Source: Leishmania donovani (Eukaryota; Euglenozoa; Kinetoplastea; Trypanosomatida; Trypanosomatidae). Taken from it: DNA of 64,000 nucleotides. Below the pieces are notes generated by a model that saw only the letters and a list, made by a program, of their open reading frames with translations, made no database searches and was not told the origin of the DNA. The number at the start of each line of letters is the position of its first letter. Positions within the stretch are counted from its first letter, which is position 1. The stretch is taken from the NCBI RefSeq assembly GCF_000227135.1, contig NC_018258.1:446197-510196 (forward strand). Direction: 5' to 3'. This document shows, in pieces, positions 18,331-31,600 of the stretch. Both the position numbers and the translations under genes were made by a program.

Positions 18331-20873
18331 CCTTCGCGAAGAGAGCCGAGAAGAGACTCGGCGTCTGTGCTACCTTTCAAGCGAAGGAAGGACGGTCAGC
18401 TACACAAGAGAAGTCGCTGGCGAGTGTGCGTGTATGAGTATGCGCGTGTGAAGATCCGGACGCGTGCACATTCAGAACACTTAACCGGCGCGTAAGTAGA
18501 AGGATTGCAAGAGCAGAAATGTGGTGCGAGTGTGACGCAGCAGTGGCGCGTTGGAGCGATGAGTAAAGAATAAAGTGACGTAGAGGCGCACGGAATCCGC
18601 AGAAAGAAGAGCGAACGGTATTTCATCACATCAGTGAGACCACCAGCTTGAGAGCGGCGTGCTCAGCTGCGCAGGTCTTTGTCTGCTGCCCATGGAGCTG
18701 GCCACAATGAAGGCTGAAAAAGGAAAGTCAACCGTTATGCACCGCTGCGCGAGAACAACGCGCCTACGCCAACGCGCCATGCAGTATGCGCGTTAGGAAG
18801 ACGAGATGCGTGCTTTCAGAGTACGCCGTGCAGAGCGCATTCGAGAAGGAGAAAGAGAGGGAGGCGACGCAAGGCTGCCTCTGCGCCTTTCCCTCGATGG
18901 ATGCTCCGCCGGTGAGCGGTCCTGCCATGGTCCACTCCTTTTCGTTGCTCGCTCACGTTGAGAGCGAAAAAAAGTAGGGTAGCGGCGGCGGCGCACAGAG
19001 TCCATCCCGTCCGTCGTCGCTTCTTTCCGTGTGCAGCGAAGCAGTCGTGCCACAGAGGCAAAACTGCCGCCTGCTCTCAGCCCTCTGTCGCTGTGCGAGT
19101 CTTCCGTGGTCAGAGTAAGCAGGAAGAAGATCCTAGGACAGCGGTGGCCGGTGCACTGGATCTCGCACCGTGTCCCAGCATCTGTCGCACCCTAGTTCTG
19201 TGGCAGTTGCTGCAGATGACATGCAAGGAGATCCTGCCGCGGGTAATAGCGGAGGTGATGGGGAGCATGGTCGACTGAGGAAAGTCACAGATGCAAACGT
19301 GGAGGAAGCAGGGTGTGCACCAAAGCAGATGCGGAGGCCTGCGGGAAGCGCGTGCCCCGGGAAAGGGTGGCCGACGTGGTGGAAGGGGGAGGGGGGTACG
19401 GGTGTTCGGTCGCCCTGCGCGCAAAGTCGCATCGTGAACCCGTGGCCCACACGAAACGGCCAAGGAGAGACGCAAAGGAAGATAGTGAAGAAGTCGGTTG
19501 TCGCGCACGACACGAAAGAAGAGGGGAGGGGCAGCGCACGGGGCGTGGGGAGAAGCCAGTAGAGGCGCAACCGTCCGCTCTGGGGGAGGGGGGGTGAAGC
19601 GGCGAGAGAAGAAGGCGAAAGCCGTTTCCAGCAGCCAAACCCCACACAAAGAGGGAGAGAAGGGTGCACGCACATGTGCAAGAGATCGATATAGCCGGCG
19701 GGTGGCAGTCGGATTCGACGTCGCCAAGGCCGTCGTGCGATGCGCCCTTCTCCATTTTTTATGTACTGCCGTATAGAGACGCGACGTCGTATGTTCGCCG
19801 CTTGCATTTCTTTTTGTTTTTCGGTTGCGCGCGCTGGCATGGAGAAAGACGGCTCACAAAACAAAGAATACACGGCGCATTACAACCGCAGTGGCGCGCG
19901 CAGACCCCAACACGGTTTCTCCTGGGGGCAGGCTCGTGCGGTTGTTTCGGCAAGGCATCTGGTACGTGTATGGCGTGCCCGCACGCGAGTACGGCACGCC
20001 AACTCCGTACTGGAAAAGATCGTACTAAGCGGTAAGAGTTAGTAGGGAGCGGATACGCAGAAGATAGGTGAGATCATGAAAGCAAAACAATACAAACATA
20101 TGTTTTTTTTTCCAGGACGATGTTCAGGCACGCATATCCCCGCGTGCGCACACGCAAAGGCATACTCAGCGAGCAAGTGCCCCAACGGTTGGGGGGAGTA
20201 GAACAGTGTGCGACAGAAAGCAGGCGTCAGTGACATCTGAGAGTAACTGCAGCCCAGACTTTGGCTTCGGCATACATCTATGAGGGAGAGTGGCTCTCTC
20301 CCTTTGCGGAAGCACCGCGTCGCGGCAAGAGAAAAGAACTGCCGTATGTGCTGTACTCGCAGCTAACTGCAGCGGACTCGTACACCTGCTGCGCACAGCA
20401 CAGCCTCTTAAGATGAGCTTGCCGCTCTCCTTGAGAACGGCAACTAGCATGGCCCACGCAGATGAAGAAGCAGCAAGTGACACAGGCAACCGCGATAGCG
20501 GCAGGGCGGAGCAGAGAAGAAACGGAAGAGCGCGACAAGCAGAAAACAGGGGTCCAAAAAGCGGTGTCTTCAACAGGATCACAAACGCGCGCCGGTAAGC
20601 GCAGCAGATGAGGCCGTGAGCGATACCGGAAGCGAAAACGGGATGGCCCAACAAGCACGAACGAAGCGAAAAGAGAATAAGTGGCATGTCGCACATCACC
20701 CCAGCTTTCCCGTTGTCGCATGTGGCATGAAAGCAGAGAGCACATCGTAGCAGCAGCAACAGCCGAGATGAACGAGTAGAGGACCCGCGTGAGAGTCAGC
20801 GCACCTCGCACATGGTGTCTAACGCCTCTGCTCCACACGCGAACAGCATGCAAAAAAAAAAAAATCAGCCACC
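18331..20873. other. 2.5 kb spacer between b5-like genes 4 and 5
   Basis: No gene supported. Several long overlapping frames at 19110-19873 on the minus strand are Pro/Ser/Leu-rich and in conflict with one another, so they are treated as chance. Probably the 3' UTR of b5-like gene 5. Confidence 0.5.
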
Positions 20874-21278
20874 TCATGCGCGCTGCAGATGACGTCGCAG
20901 CGCGTACGCGGCAACACCCATCGCTGCCAGTGTCGTCATCACCGTGATCAGCGTGGTTCTCTGGCGCCACCGGCGCACCTCTGTGGTGCAACGGCGCTCC
21001 TCGTCGTAGCTGTGCGACAGCTTGATCTTGAGTTGATACTCTGCCGGGTTGTAGATGTCCCTGAAGCCCTCCTTAGCCTCGACCTCCTCAAAGGTGTTGA
21101 GAAGTGCGTGCGCGTCGGTAGAGTGGTTCATGTCCTTAAAGGCGCTCGTGATGTCTTGGTTGGCGTACTGCAGGATGTACTCAGCACCGCCAGGGTGTTC
21201 GTTCAGAACAAACGACATTGGCACAACAAGGCTGGTGCCCTTGTAGAAGAGGCGCACATAGGTCTCCTTGTCCGACAT
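20874..21278 (-). CDS. Cytochrome b5-like, tail-anchored (array member 5)
   Basis: This 134-residue protein has heme ligands His28 in HPGG and His52 in NHSTD, with the normal 24-residue spacing. The core YANQDITSAF closely matches the other members. A charged linker (about residues 63-105) leads to a tail anchor at about 108-126 and a basic C terminus (RRHLQRA). The start at 21278 is the first ATG after a strong splice acceptor. It is the most upstream member of the array in the direction of transcription and lies directly downstream of the giant gene. Confidence 0.9.
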   Translation of the reverse strand: MSDKETYVRLFYKGTSLVVPMSFVLNEHPGGAEYILQYANQDITSAFKDMNHSTDAHALLNTFEEVEAKEGFRDIYNPAEYQLKIKLSHSYDEERRCTTEVRRWRQRTTLITVMTTLAAMGVAAYALRRHLQRA

Positions 21279-21321
21279 GAAGGGCAGCTATGAAAAGTGC
21301 GTGTCAGCGTATACACAACGA

Positions 21322-21345
21322 CTGAGAAGCGAAAGAGAAACCGCC
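21322..21345 (-). promoter_or_regulatory. Predicted trans-splice acceptor of b5-like gene 5
   Basis: The minus strand reads TTTCTCTTTCGCTTCTCAG, a nearly ideal polypyrimidine-AG, with AG at 21323-21322, 44 bases before the ATG at 21278. Confidence 0.6.
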
Positions 21346-22621
21346 AGTGGAAGGAGAGGAGGACGGGGCGGAGAGTGTCGGTTGCCTCTTGCTGCAGTTT
21401 ACGATCAGCTGCTGGCAAAAAAAAAAAAAACAAGAAAAATCCTTGTCGGGTCTTTTTTGTGGGGCTGCACGGCCTCACGTGACGCGTGGCGGAGAGGCGG
21501 AGAGGCGGTGAGGTGGAGATACTGCAGGGAGGCAAGAGGGGCGGGCAAGCACAACGATGCCTCTCGTGTTTACCCGTGCCATATGCGAATGCGATGCATG
21601 GAGAGGGGAGGCGAGCCATTGTTGTAGAAGAGAAGAGAGCACGCACTCGAGATGGCCGATGCGTGATGTCGCAGGTTCTTTTGCTGCGCGTCTACTGCAT
21701 CAGAGATCTTGAATGGCCGACTCACGGAAGCACGGCGGCTGTGGGGCTGAAAAACGGAAAAAGAAATCACCCACTGAAGGCAGCATCGCACCGCAGAAAA
21801 GGACTTGCAAAGGTATACTTGTCCGCCGGCCATCACAGCTGCAGCCTACATGCTGCGACACGTCCGTGGCCCTTTTTCTTTCCCGTTTTTCGTCTCCCTT
21901 TGTTTCTGCGCTGTTGTCTTTCTCGGTTCGGTTGTGCGTGTAAGGCACACGTGCACGCCGTTGGCCGTCACTCGCACACAAGCGAGGAAGAGGCGGCAAG
22001 TAGACGGAATAGGGAGAGGCATAAAGGGGGGGGGGGGCGACCCAAAGCGGAACGAGGCAAAAAGCGAGGTAGACAACCGTCGCACACAAAACACATGATC
22101 GTATTGGGGCCGTCGCCCTGAAGGCTCCCTCCACGCAGTACAGTACAAGTCAGGCCATTCCCTGATCGGCACAACAGCGGCGCGCCCCATTGGCGGATGC
22201 AACAACAAAAGGGGTGGGGGCATTGCCATAGCCACCTCACCGTCCAGCATGGTCACACAGGCCCAGAGCACATACACAGAGAGAGAAGGGTGAGGCCCCA
22301 TTTGAGGACAAAATCAAAGGGTCGGCGTCTTGGAGTGACGCACCGCAGCATTATGTGCGCTCGTAACGACGACGTGTCAGAGACGGCACGGAGCACAGCA
22401 AGAAAAGGTAAGGTACAGGAAGGCCGCAGCACGCAGAAGCGCATCATCAGCGTACGGGCACGACATCACAGCAGAGCCCCCCCCCTCCTCACACACACAC
22501 ACACACAAAAGCATCCCCTGCACAGAACAAAGAAACATTTGGGGGAGGGCGGGGCCTCTCCCGCCTCCTTTTTTGTTCTTGTTCTGTTTGTCCGCTTCGT
22601 GGCTTCGCCTGCGTCTTCCCA
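21346..22621. other. Spacer between b5 array and giant gene
   Basis: No gene supported. Homopolymer runs (A-run about 21419-21430, G-run about 22027-22037) and an (AC)n run at about 22490-22506 are present. It is the likely 3' UTR of the giant gene. Confidence 0.5.
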
Positions 22622-25600
22622 TCAAAACCGAACGCTGGCGAGATTCGGCCGCGCCTTCTCACACACCTGACAGTAGAACAAAGCATTGGGATTGAACTTG
22701 CTGCAGCCGCCATGCTCCACCGAGCACACCCAGTACCCCTCCGGGCACTCGAAGCCGCCGCCAAACGGAGACCTCTCAGCGCGCCCGCCACCTGACGCCT
22801 TCAGTGGACGCGGGTTTGGCGCCATGCAGATCTCGCACATCGGCTTCGCGCGAGATTCGTTGATAAACGTGCACACCCCACACTGCCATGGCGCGTCCGC
22901 ACCGTCGTCATCGCCCTCATCCTCCTCCCCAGTCCCGCCGGCCGCGGCATCGACGGCAGCCGCCATCGCCGCATCCTCGGCTACTCTCACAGACTTTGGC
23001 TTCGGGGCCATGCACATGGAGCACATGTTGCTCGCGATCGGGTTCTGGAATGTGCATGCGTCACACGACCACACAGCGATACTGGCGGGCTGCGCTGCAG
23101 CTGCAGCCGGGCGAGGCGCGTGCGCAGCCTCGACCCGTTCGCGCAGCACCTCTGCGTTCAGGGGCGGTATCACAGCGAACAGCTCCTCGGCCGAGATGTA
23201 GTTCGCTGGGTCCGCCGAGGCGGCGGCTGCAGGTGGCGCGGACGCAGCGGAACAGCCAACTGCGCCGCGCTTCTGCTGCACAAGGAAGAAGAGCGACTGT
23301 GCCACCTCCTGCACGCTGAGCGTTTTAAAGACAGCCGGAAAGCTCTCTGTCAGCATCTCCGCTACACGCTCTGCCGAAAACGCAGCAGAGGCGCCGCACG
23401 CGGACAGCGCTTGAGATAGAGCCACAGTGAAGCTCTCAAAGCCCCGCTGCACCGGCTCCGCCTCGCGGCGCACGCGCTCCGACGCTTTCGGACGCGCGGC
23501 ACGCACCACGACCTCCGCCATGTCCTCCATCCCCTGCTGCATGCGCTTGCCGACAGCCAGCTGGCGCAGATACGGCTTTTCAGCCTCAGAGACAAAGAGC
23601 ATCGCGATTGGGGCATCCTCCCAGTGGTTGCGACTGCGCCGGCGCACCCGCAGACACTCCGTGAAAAAGTGCAGCCGGTCGGACGGCGACATCGCTTCTA
23701 GCACCTCCTCCAATACGGCAAGCTGCTTGGTGGAATAGAACATGTCGCTGTTCAGGAAACGGTAGAGCAGCACCGCTCTGTCTGCCACCGCGTCGCACGT
23801 GCTCACATCGTAGCCGCCGCCACACGAACTGGTCGAGCTCAACTGCATGTGACGCAGTGCCTGTACGCCTTGGCGGTGCACGACCGCCGAAAAGGGCCCG
23901 GTGGCATCCATGTAGGCGCCGCTCGAGGCGAAGCGCAGCGCCAGGCGGAAGTTCCTCTGCACGTAGCGGGAGTGATGAATGAGCCAACGCATGGACTCGC
24001 CCTCCGCGAGAGTGAGGAGGCCGGAGCAGACCATCGTCGCCGCCTCGGACGACGACCCGCCGGTGGCGGCTTGTGGGGGAGACGCCGAAAGAGCGGCAGG
24101 GATGGGCACCCACTCCAGAAAAAGGAAAACGTTCTTCAGCCGCCGTTCTCCCACGCCATGCCAGTCCAGCCTGAAATAGTTGTCGCTCACGAGGTACTGC
24201 GATGGCACCTGAAGCTTCGGCTGGCTGGGCCGAATCTGGAAGGTGTTCATCTGGTAGAAGCAGCAGCCGTGTGTGGGTCGCACCGTGTCTGCCGCGATCG
24301 TGCCGCAGGTCCGGAGCGTGTCCACTGCCCACCCAATCTGGCTCTCGTCGTCGCGCGAAAATGCGGAGATGCGCTGTTCTTCCTGCTCCGCCTCCTGCTC
24401 CTGCTCCTGCTCCGCCTCCTGCTCGTGTACGATCTCCGCGTTTAGGTTCATCGTGTTGTGCACCCCTTCTTGCCCAGCCCCAGTGGCGCCCTTGCCGCTG
24501 GCTTCCTTGGCGGAGGCGCTACTGCCTCCCTCGGCGGCCGCCCGTGAACCCTGAATGCTGCGCCGCATGCGGTCAAGCAACTGCTCCACCAGCCCCTGCG
24601 ACAAGGCGTCGCCTTCGATCAGCTCCTGCGAGCGCGCCTGCAGAATCTCCTGCAGGTGCTCGCTGAAGGAGGGAGCCTGGGCAATCTTTCCGGCAACGGG
24701 GTATTCGATCACCTCCCTGAACTCAGCAATAGCAGCGCGGAGAACGTCGACAGAGGGGAGCTTCAGCGCCGCATCGGCGATCGCAGCAGATGCGTCCTCT
24801 TCCGAGCTGGCGTGTTTGCCCGCTTCAGCGGCGCCGTTGCCCGCTGCCGGTCGTGGCAGGTGAAAGCGACGGCAGCGCATCCACCCAGTAAAGAGCTCTG
24901 GATGTGCGTTCGCGTGCCGAGCATCGTGCAAGAGGTGCGCAACCGCCTTCTTGCGCCACACATTCGCCAGCTCCTGCAGGGAGAGCTTGAAGAACTGCAG
25001 GCTCTCGACCTTCATGGAGTTGAGGAGGAGCCACGCTGGAACGTCCTTGAGCATGTCGCCAGTGCGGTACCGAGACCCCAACGCCTCCTGAATGCGGGAG
25101 ACCACCTCGGGGATCAGATACAAGCACAGCCGCTGCCCTTTGCCGATGCCACGCATGCGATACGCACCCTGCGCATAATCGCGTAAGACGAGATCCTTGC
25201 CAAAGGTGATGACGGCAACTGCTGTGGACGACTGCTTCACATCCGTGCCGGTCGTGTGCACCTGGTCAAAGAAGGTAAAGCGGCGAGCCAGCGGCACACC
25301 GCACTGGGAGACCGGGATGACGAGGCCGTTGTCTCGCTGCAGAATCATCTGCCGATCCCGCCTGTCAAGAAAGACGACGCCATCGAACAGAGCTGCTGGC
25401 AGCCGCGCCAGAAGGTAGCGAGCCACCTCCTCGTTGTCCATGTTCGTGATGAGAGCGCCAGCGTCGATGAGGGCCGAGTACGGCGGCTGCGCTGCGGCTA
25501 TGCGGTCCAGTAGCCGGAGCGGAGTCCAGCTGTCCGGTAGCACCTCGGCATGGACCACCTCGGGGTTCGTGAGAACCGACAGCACACGTCCGTCACTGCC

Positions 25601-28600
25601 AGGTTCGTAGAAGCACTCACCAAGGTCCAGCGGCAGAATGTTGCTCGGTGTCCCACTGAAGCCTATCCTCTTTGTGAATAGCATCGAGGAGCCGAGCTCG
25701 TGGCCGCAGGCGCTGATCTTCAGTCGCTGAAAGTTCATCGTTCGCGGAAAGATAGTAGAGCACAGGTAGTAGTGGATCACCTCCGGCACGCCGTGCAGCA
25801 GGTGGTAGAGCGACTGCATCTGCGCCTTGTCCGTCACCTGCAGCTGCGACAGCGGCACACCGGCGCGCTCGAATGAGCGAAGTACGTCCTCGTTGTCATC
25901 TGCCACGGTCTTCTCGGTGGCCGCCGCGGCGGCCGCGCGGTCCGAGGAGCTCAGACGCAGCCAGTGCTTGTACAGCTTTGCCGCCGGGCGGTGCTCCTTC
26001 GGCCCCGCCTGCCGCGCAAAGTCGCGTTTCAGCTGCGTCACGAGCTCCTTCACATCCTGCAGGCGTAGTCCCTCGTAGCGAAAGGCAAGGATTGTAAGCC
26101 CGATGACCACATCCGGATGCGCGAACTCAGAGCTGCGGCTCGGCACGTCCTTCGCGACGAAAGGGACGGCCGTCATCTTTCGGCTGTACGGAATCCGCGC
26201 TGAATCACCGCTGAGCGCCAGATCGTTCGGCTGCAACACGCCAAAGCTGACCCGGTCGATCTTGGCGAGCACATGCGGCAGCAAGCGATGAAGCCAGTCG
26301 TGTGCGAGGTTCAGCAGCTGCAGACCGTAGTGAGGCATGTACGCGTTCAACTCACGAGATACGCGGCTTTCCGCGTCGTCGAGTTTCACCGGGGAGAGCA
26401 AGAACGGCTTCGTCTTCTCGGCAAACGCATCCGAGGACACGTAGGCCCAGTTCTGGCGCTCCTGCTCTGGAAGGTGGTCCATCAGATGCTCGTGCAGCCA
26501 CAGCTGCAGCCACGGCACGAGCACCGGCAGCAGCTGCTCGACGTAGTAGTGGCCGGGGTCGAGCAAGACCAAGTGCGGCTCTCGCTGAAGGGCGCGCTGG
26601 CGGAAACCGGTGAGAATGACGCTGCGGATGGCACTCAGAGCGTACCGCCGCTTCTCCTCCTGAACGCCCCTCATCTCCGCCAGCGACGAGCCACCCAAGC
26701 GCGCCGAGTTAGCAGTCTGGCTAGATGAGCCGCACTCCAGCTGCCGCTGCACGTCCTCGCACGCTCTCCCTTGCTGACTCGCAAAGATGCCATCCAAAAG
26801 GTGGATAGGCAGCAGCCAACGAGGGCCGCTCATGTCGATGGGGTGCTTGAGGCCGATCGGGAAGTTTAGCTCCGAGCGCAGGGGGTGCAGGAGTACATCG
26901 ACCTCGTCCATAATCAGCACACCACGCTTCCACAATTCCAGAATCGGCGTGATGGCGTCCGCCAGGGCAGACCGCTCCATCATCTTGCGACGCAATGCCT
27001 TTATGTGAGAAGCATAGCGGTCATCTGCCGCCTCGTCCAGCTCCATGTCCTCCGTGGGCACGCTCTCCATCATGTGCAGCTGCTCGATCCCCTTCAGGAA
27101 GAGCGACTTGACACATTCAGGTGCGGCGATCACCACCGAGCGGTCTTCCTCCGCAGATTTCAGCTTCTGATAGAGCAGCTCCACTCCATCGCTCGTGCCC
27201 TCCTCATTGCTACGGTCGAACTGCACCGTGTAGATGTGCTTCGTCACGACGACGCCGAAGCAGCGGCGCAGAATGCCACGCGTCTGCTCCAGCAGCGCTG
27301 TCGGCATCACCTGCGTGATGAGCTGCTGCCCATCGGCGAGGATGAGGGCCAGCAGCGGTCCCACGACAGTGGTCTTACCTTGGCCCATGATCATCTGCTG
27401 CACACGCGACTGACCTTCGCGGATGTTGCGCACAAACCACTCCACCATCTCCACCTGGCGGGCACGCAGGAGAATGTTGAAAAGGAACTCGAAGACAAGA
27501 AAGCGGGGGTCGAGGGTTGCTCTGAAAGAGCTGTTGCTTGCTTTGCCTGCCGCTCCCCCGGCACTCGACGACGCCGCCGAGGAGGAAAAGTCAGGATGGA
27601 TGTGGACGTACGTGCGACGTGCCGTCAGCGTATCAAGAGCAGCGTTCGCCAGCTGCTGCAGCCGGCTAGTCACGGTCCGGCGAGTGTCCTCTGAAAGAGG
27701 GACGCACGTGTCCGATGCACCTGTCGCCTCCGCATCACTTGTGCCAGTACTTGCGTTCGTGATGGTTGGCGCTGCTGTCGTGAGCTGCTGGAGCACAGAC
27801 GGATCGATCTCGAGCGAGAAGTGCTGCACCAGCTCACGAATGCGTGCCGCGCGGGCCTGCACAGTGCTCTTGCTGCCACAAGCTGTCATCTCCGCGTGAG
27901 GAGGCACGACACCGCGAAGGTGTCCGCACAGCTCCAAGAACAAGAGGAGCTGCTGCACCGCCTGCGCTGCCTGCTCCGCAAAGTACATGCGGTTGCTTAG
28001 CAGCATGAGAAGAATGAGCTCCGCCTGAATCTGCTGCAGGGATCCGTGAAAGAGGTTCTCGGCCTTGAGGTCGCTCTGGAGGGTAGTGCTCAGCAAGCCG
28101 GCACACAGCCACTCAAGCGGTACGGCAACACGCGAACGTTCCGCTCGCTGCAGGTAGTGCACCAGGCGTCCGCGATCAAGCGACTGTGCGCCAGCAGCAG
28201 AGACGCCGTTGTTGCTGTGAGAGGGCTCCGTAGACGACCTTGGGTGAACATCATTCGCCAAAGACAGCAGCGACGAGCGTAAACGCATGACGCGATCGGC
28301 GTCCTGCTCTCCCAGCGCGCGCAGCTGCCGCACACAGTCGCCCAGCACCGTCACCGCCGTCGCCAGAGACGCTGTCATGACCGCCACATCTGGGGTGGTC
28401 AACAGCTCCCGCACGATGTCCTTGGAGAGGCACTGGAAGTAGCGGGGCCGCTGAGCCTGCTGCTGGCTGCGGAAGCGCATGGAGTCCTCCTCCAGACGAT
28501 CCAGCATGTTCTGCGCCAGCGGGGTGCGAGAGAGAGGATGAGTTCGCAGATCGAAAGGCAGCACAGACACCGACGGGGACACCGGCGGCGCAGCTGGCTC

Positions 28601-31600
28601 GCCCTCAGCGATAACACTTTGGGCCAGCTGCAGCGAGCTCAGCGGCTCGGTGCAAAGGGCCTGCAGTGAAGAGCGGCGCAGGGCCGCCGCGGCAGAGTCG
28701 CCCTCCGCGTTGTCATTCTGGAAGTAGTCGACTGAGATGTCCGCCTCATTCAACTCTACCTGATCGCGGCCTGTGTCGCCTGGCACCACGCGGCCACGCA
28801 AGTGGTCCCTCATAAGCAAGGTCACCTTCTGGCTCGCCGGTGTGCGCAGCCGGCTCATCTGGCGCGCCTCGCGCACTGCCTCGGTAATGTGGTCCGTCTT
28901 GAAGTGCTTCTGCGCCACGCGGTGAATGGCGTTGAAGAGCTCCGGAATGGTGCCGCGCCGCCGGCGCACCGCGGTCTCCTGGTCCCCGATGATCAGCCCA
29001 TGGGAGTGCTCGCTTGCTTCGTACTCCTCCGTCAGCGACACGCCGCGGGCGAGGATGTAGCGCTCTGCGTTGTCCGCCGGTGCGGGCCAGTCCGTGTGTG
29101 GGAACATCTCCATCATCTGCAGTACCGTGCTGCACCAAGACGGTGCCATCTCCGTCTCACTCCCCTGCTGCTCCTCGCGTCCCCAACGAGAGTGCCGCAG
29201 CTGGAACCAGCGGGCGAGCAGCTGCGAAAGGGTGACGCCGACGTGCTCCTCGCCAATCGTCGGCACCACTGTGTTCCGCTTCATGCAGTAGAGAAAGTAA
29301 AACCCCTTCTTCGTGTTTGCACCACCTTCCTCATCCATGAGCAGCTGATCTGTCCACAGAAACTCGACAAGCTTTTCGTCCTTGACCATCTCTGGGCTCT
29401 GCAGCTGGTAGCAGACGCGCTTTAGCTTCTGTGGTGCGATGCGTTCCCACGGGTACAGCAGCAGCCGCTCCCATGGAAACCGGCAGCGCTCCAGCGCGGG
29501 AGTTTGCACAACCACCGGCACCGTTGCCGGCCTGCCTGATTGCTTGTGCTCCAGCTTCATCAGCCCGGCATACAGCTCTAGCTGACTGCGCACCATCGGG
29601 GTCGCCTGCGCGCAGCGCTTGAGCAGGTCTAGAACCTCACCGCGCGACAGTCGACAGTCCTCTGCCACGTGGTGCTTCGTCATCAAATAATCCGACAGCT
29701 CGGTCGCCAGCGGCCACTGGTAGGTGTTCAAGCTGTACTGCACCGCGTGAGCCAGCTTCAGCCGAACCGCGCACGCGTCGGGGAAGCGATCCGCCATGGT
29801 GCGCTCGAACAGCGCGAACATAAACCCCTCCTCGGTGGAGAAACTGCTGTCCGTGTAACAGGACTCGAGAGTGCGCATGGCGCCTGCGTAGTGCTGCGTC
29901 GCACACTGCATAACGGCATAGTAGAGCGACGCCGACAGCGACGGCGGCATCACGAAGCTGCTGCTACTGTGCACGACGTAGACGTAGAAAGGGGACGGTA
30001 CCGCCTCCCTCCACGTGTAGGACGAGCGGTCAAAGAGAAGCATCGGATTGAACGGGTCGTCGCTGATCTTCATGGGCGCAAAGTCGTGGTTCGGGCACAA
30101 GAAGGCGACCTCGCGCGTGCTGTTGCAAAGGAGAAGACACTGCTGAAACGGCGCTTGTAGCGCCCGCAGCTGCCGCCAGCGAGCCGTGTGGAAGTCGTCC
30201 CACTCGGCGAGGCGCCAGCCCGGCTGATCCGCCAGGAACAGTCGAGCGCGGCTGCTTGAGCCGTCTGTGCTCGTGTAGAAGCGGACACGCAGCCGCGGCA
30301 TCTCAATTAGCTCTATTTGGACATAAGTTCCTGTGTCGGTCGTGTCCTCCACTCGCAGCGAGTGCGCCGCACCTTCGTCCGCTGAAGCAGCATCGCACTT
30401 TGCCTTGCCCGCAGCTGAGCAGCGACGGCCCCACGCCAGAATATGAGAGCAGTCCTCGATGCGCGTGAGCATCTGCAGCAGATACGAGAGGTTCCGACAA
30501 TGCAAGAGGTTCACCAGCACGTAGTCGCACGTCTCCACTGCCCGCTGTGTCTTTGCTACCATCTGCGCTAGTTGGTGCCTCTTACTGCTACCCTCTTCGC
30601 CGCTGGCCTTCGCATCCTTCTTCACCATGGCGAGCAGTGCATCTGCGTTTGCAGCGGAGGAGGCCCACGTCAACGCCGACGCAATGTCGCCTCGAGCCTG
30701 CCGCAGCAGCTGCATGCACACGCCCTTGGGAAGGTGAGAAAGTGCCTCGTGAAGCAGCGCCACATCGGCGTCAGCGATCCGTATTGGGTCACCGCCGCTC
30801 TCGTCTTCCTCGTTTGCGTGAAGAGCGTCAGTCGACAGATCCATCGAGCCGTCGCCGCTCGTGGCGCGCTCCAGCATGAGGCGGTGCGCGGCACCCTGCG
30901 CCTCCGCCATGGTCTTGGTGCGCGCCGCATCCGCTGCCGCGTCAGCCGACGATGCCGCACGCTTCTCCTCAACGATGGCAGAGTGGCCCTTGTCATTGCG
31001 GCGCACCACCACACACGCCGACGATGTTGCCGGTGATGAGGCAGCCTCACCAATTGCACCGCTACCACGTCGGCCCAAGTGCAGGTGAACCTCGATGCTG
31101 TAGTTGAACCAGTGGTCCATCACCTCTCCCCGCGCTGGCTTGCGCTTGCCGGCCCCAGACGCGGCGGCGTCCGGCAGGACGGAGGCAGTCTCGTTCTCCT
31201 CCGAGAGCGGGTACCCGCGCAGCACATCGTCCTCGCCCTGCCACATAAAGAACGACTCCAGCAGCACACTCGGAATCAGCCCCTGCAGCAGCCTTGCCGG
31301 AATGTACACCTCACGACCACGGATTGCCTCGTTGTAGCGGTGGATTTCCAGCGTGCTTTCGTTGAAGATGCGCCTCTTCAGTTCGCCGGCCTGAAATGCC
31401 GTGACCGCCAGCGACTCGCGCGTGCGTGTCCCTGTCAGCAGCGCCATACTGTGCAAGCAGTAGTGCTGGTTTGTGCTGTAGACAAGCGAGCGGTACAGCT
31501 TGCGGGCGTGCGGCACGAGGTTGTATATTTCTATGCGCGGCTGCGGGTAACGGTAGGCTACAGCCTCCTTCCACGTTGCCCGATCGGTGTCGCTTTCGTA

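Noticed and set aside
19110..19873. Long overlapping frames between b5-like genes 4 and 5
   Set aside because: Several frames on both strands are open at once and all are Pro/Ser/Leu-rich, which reflects composition.
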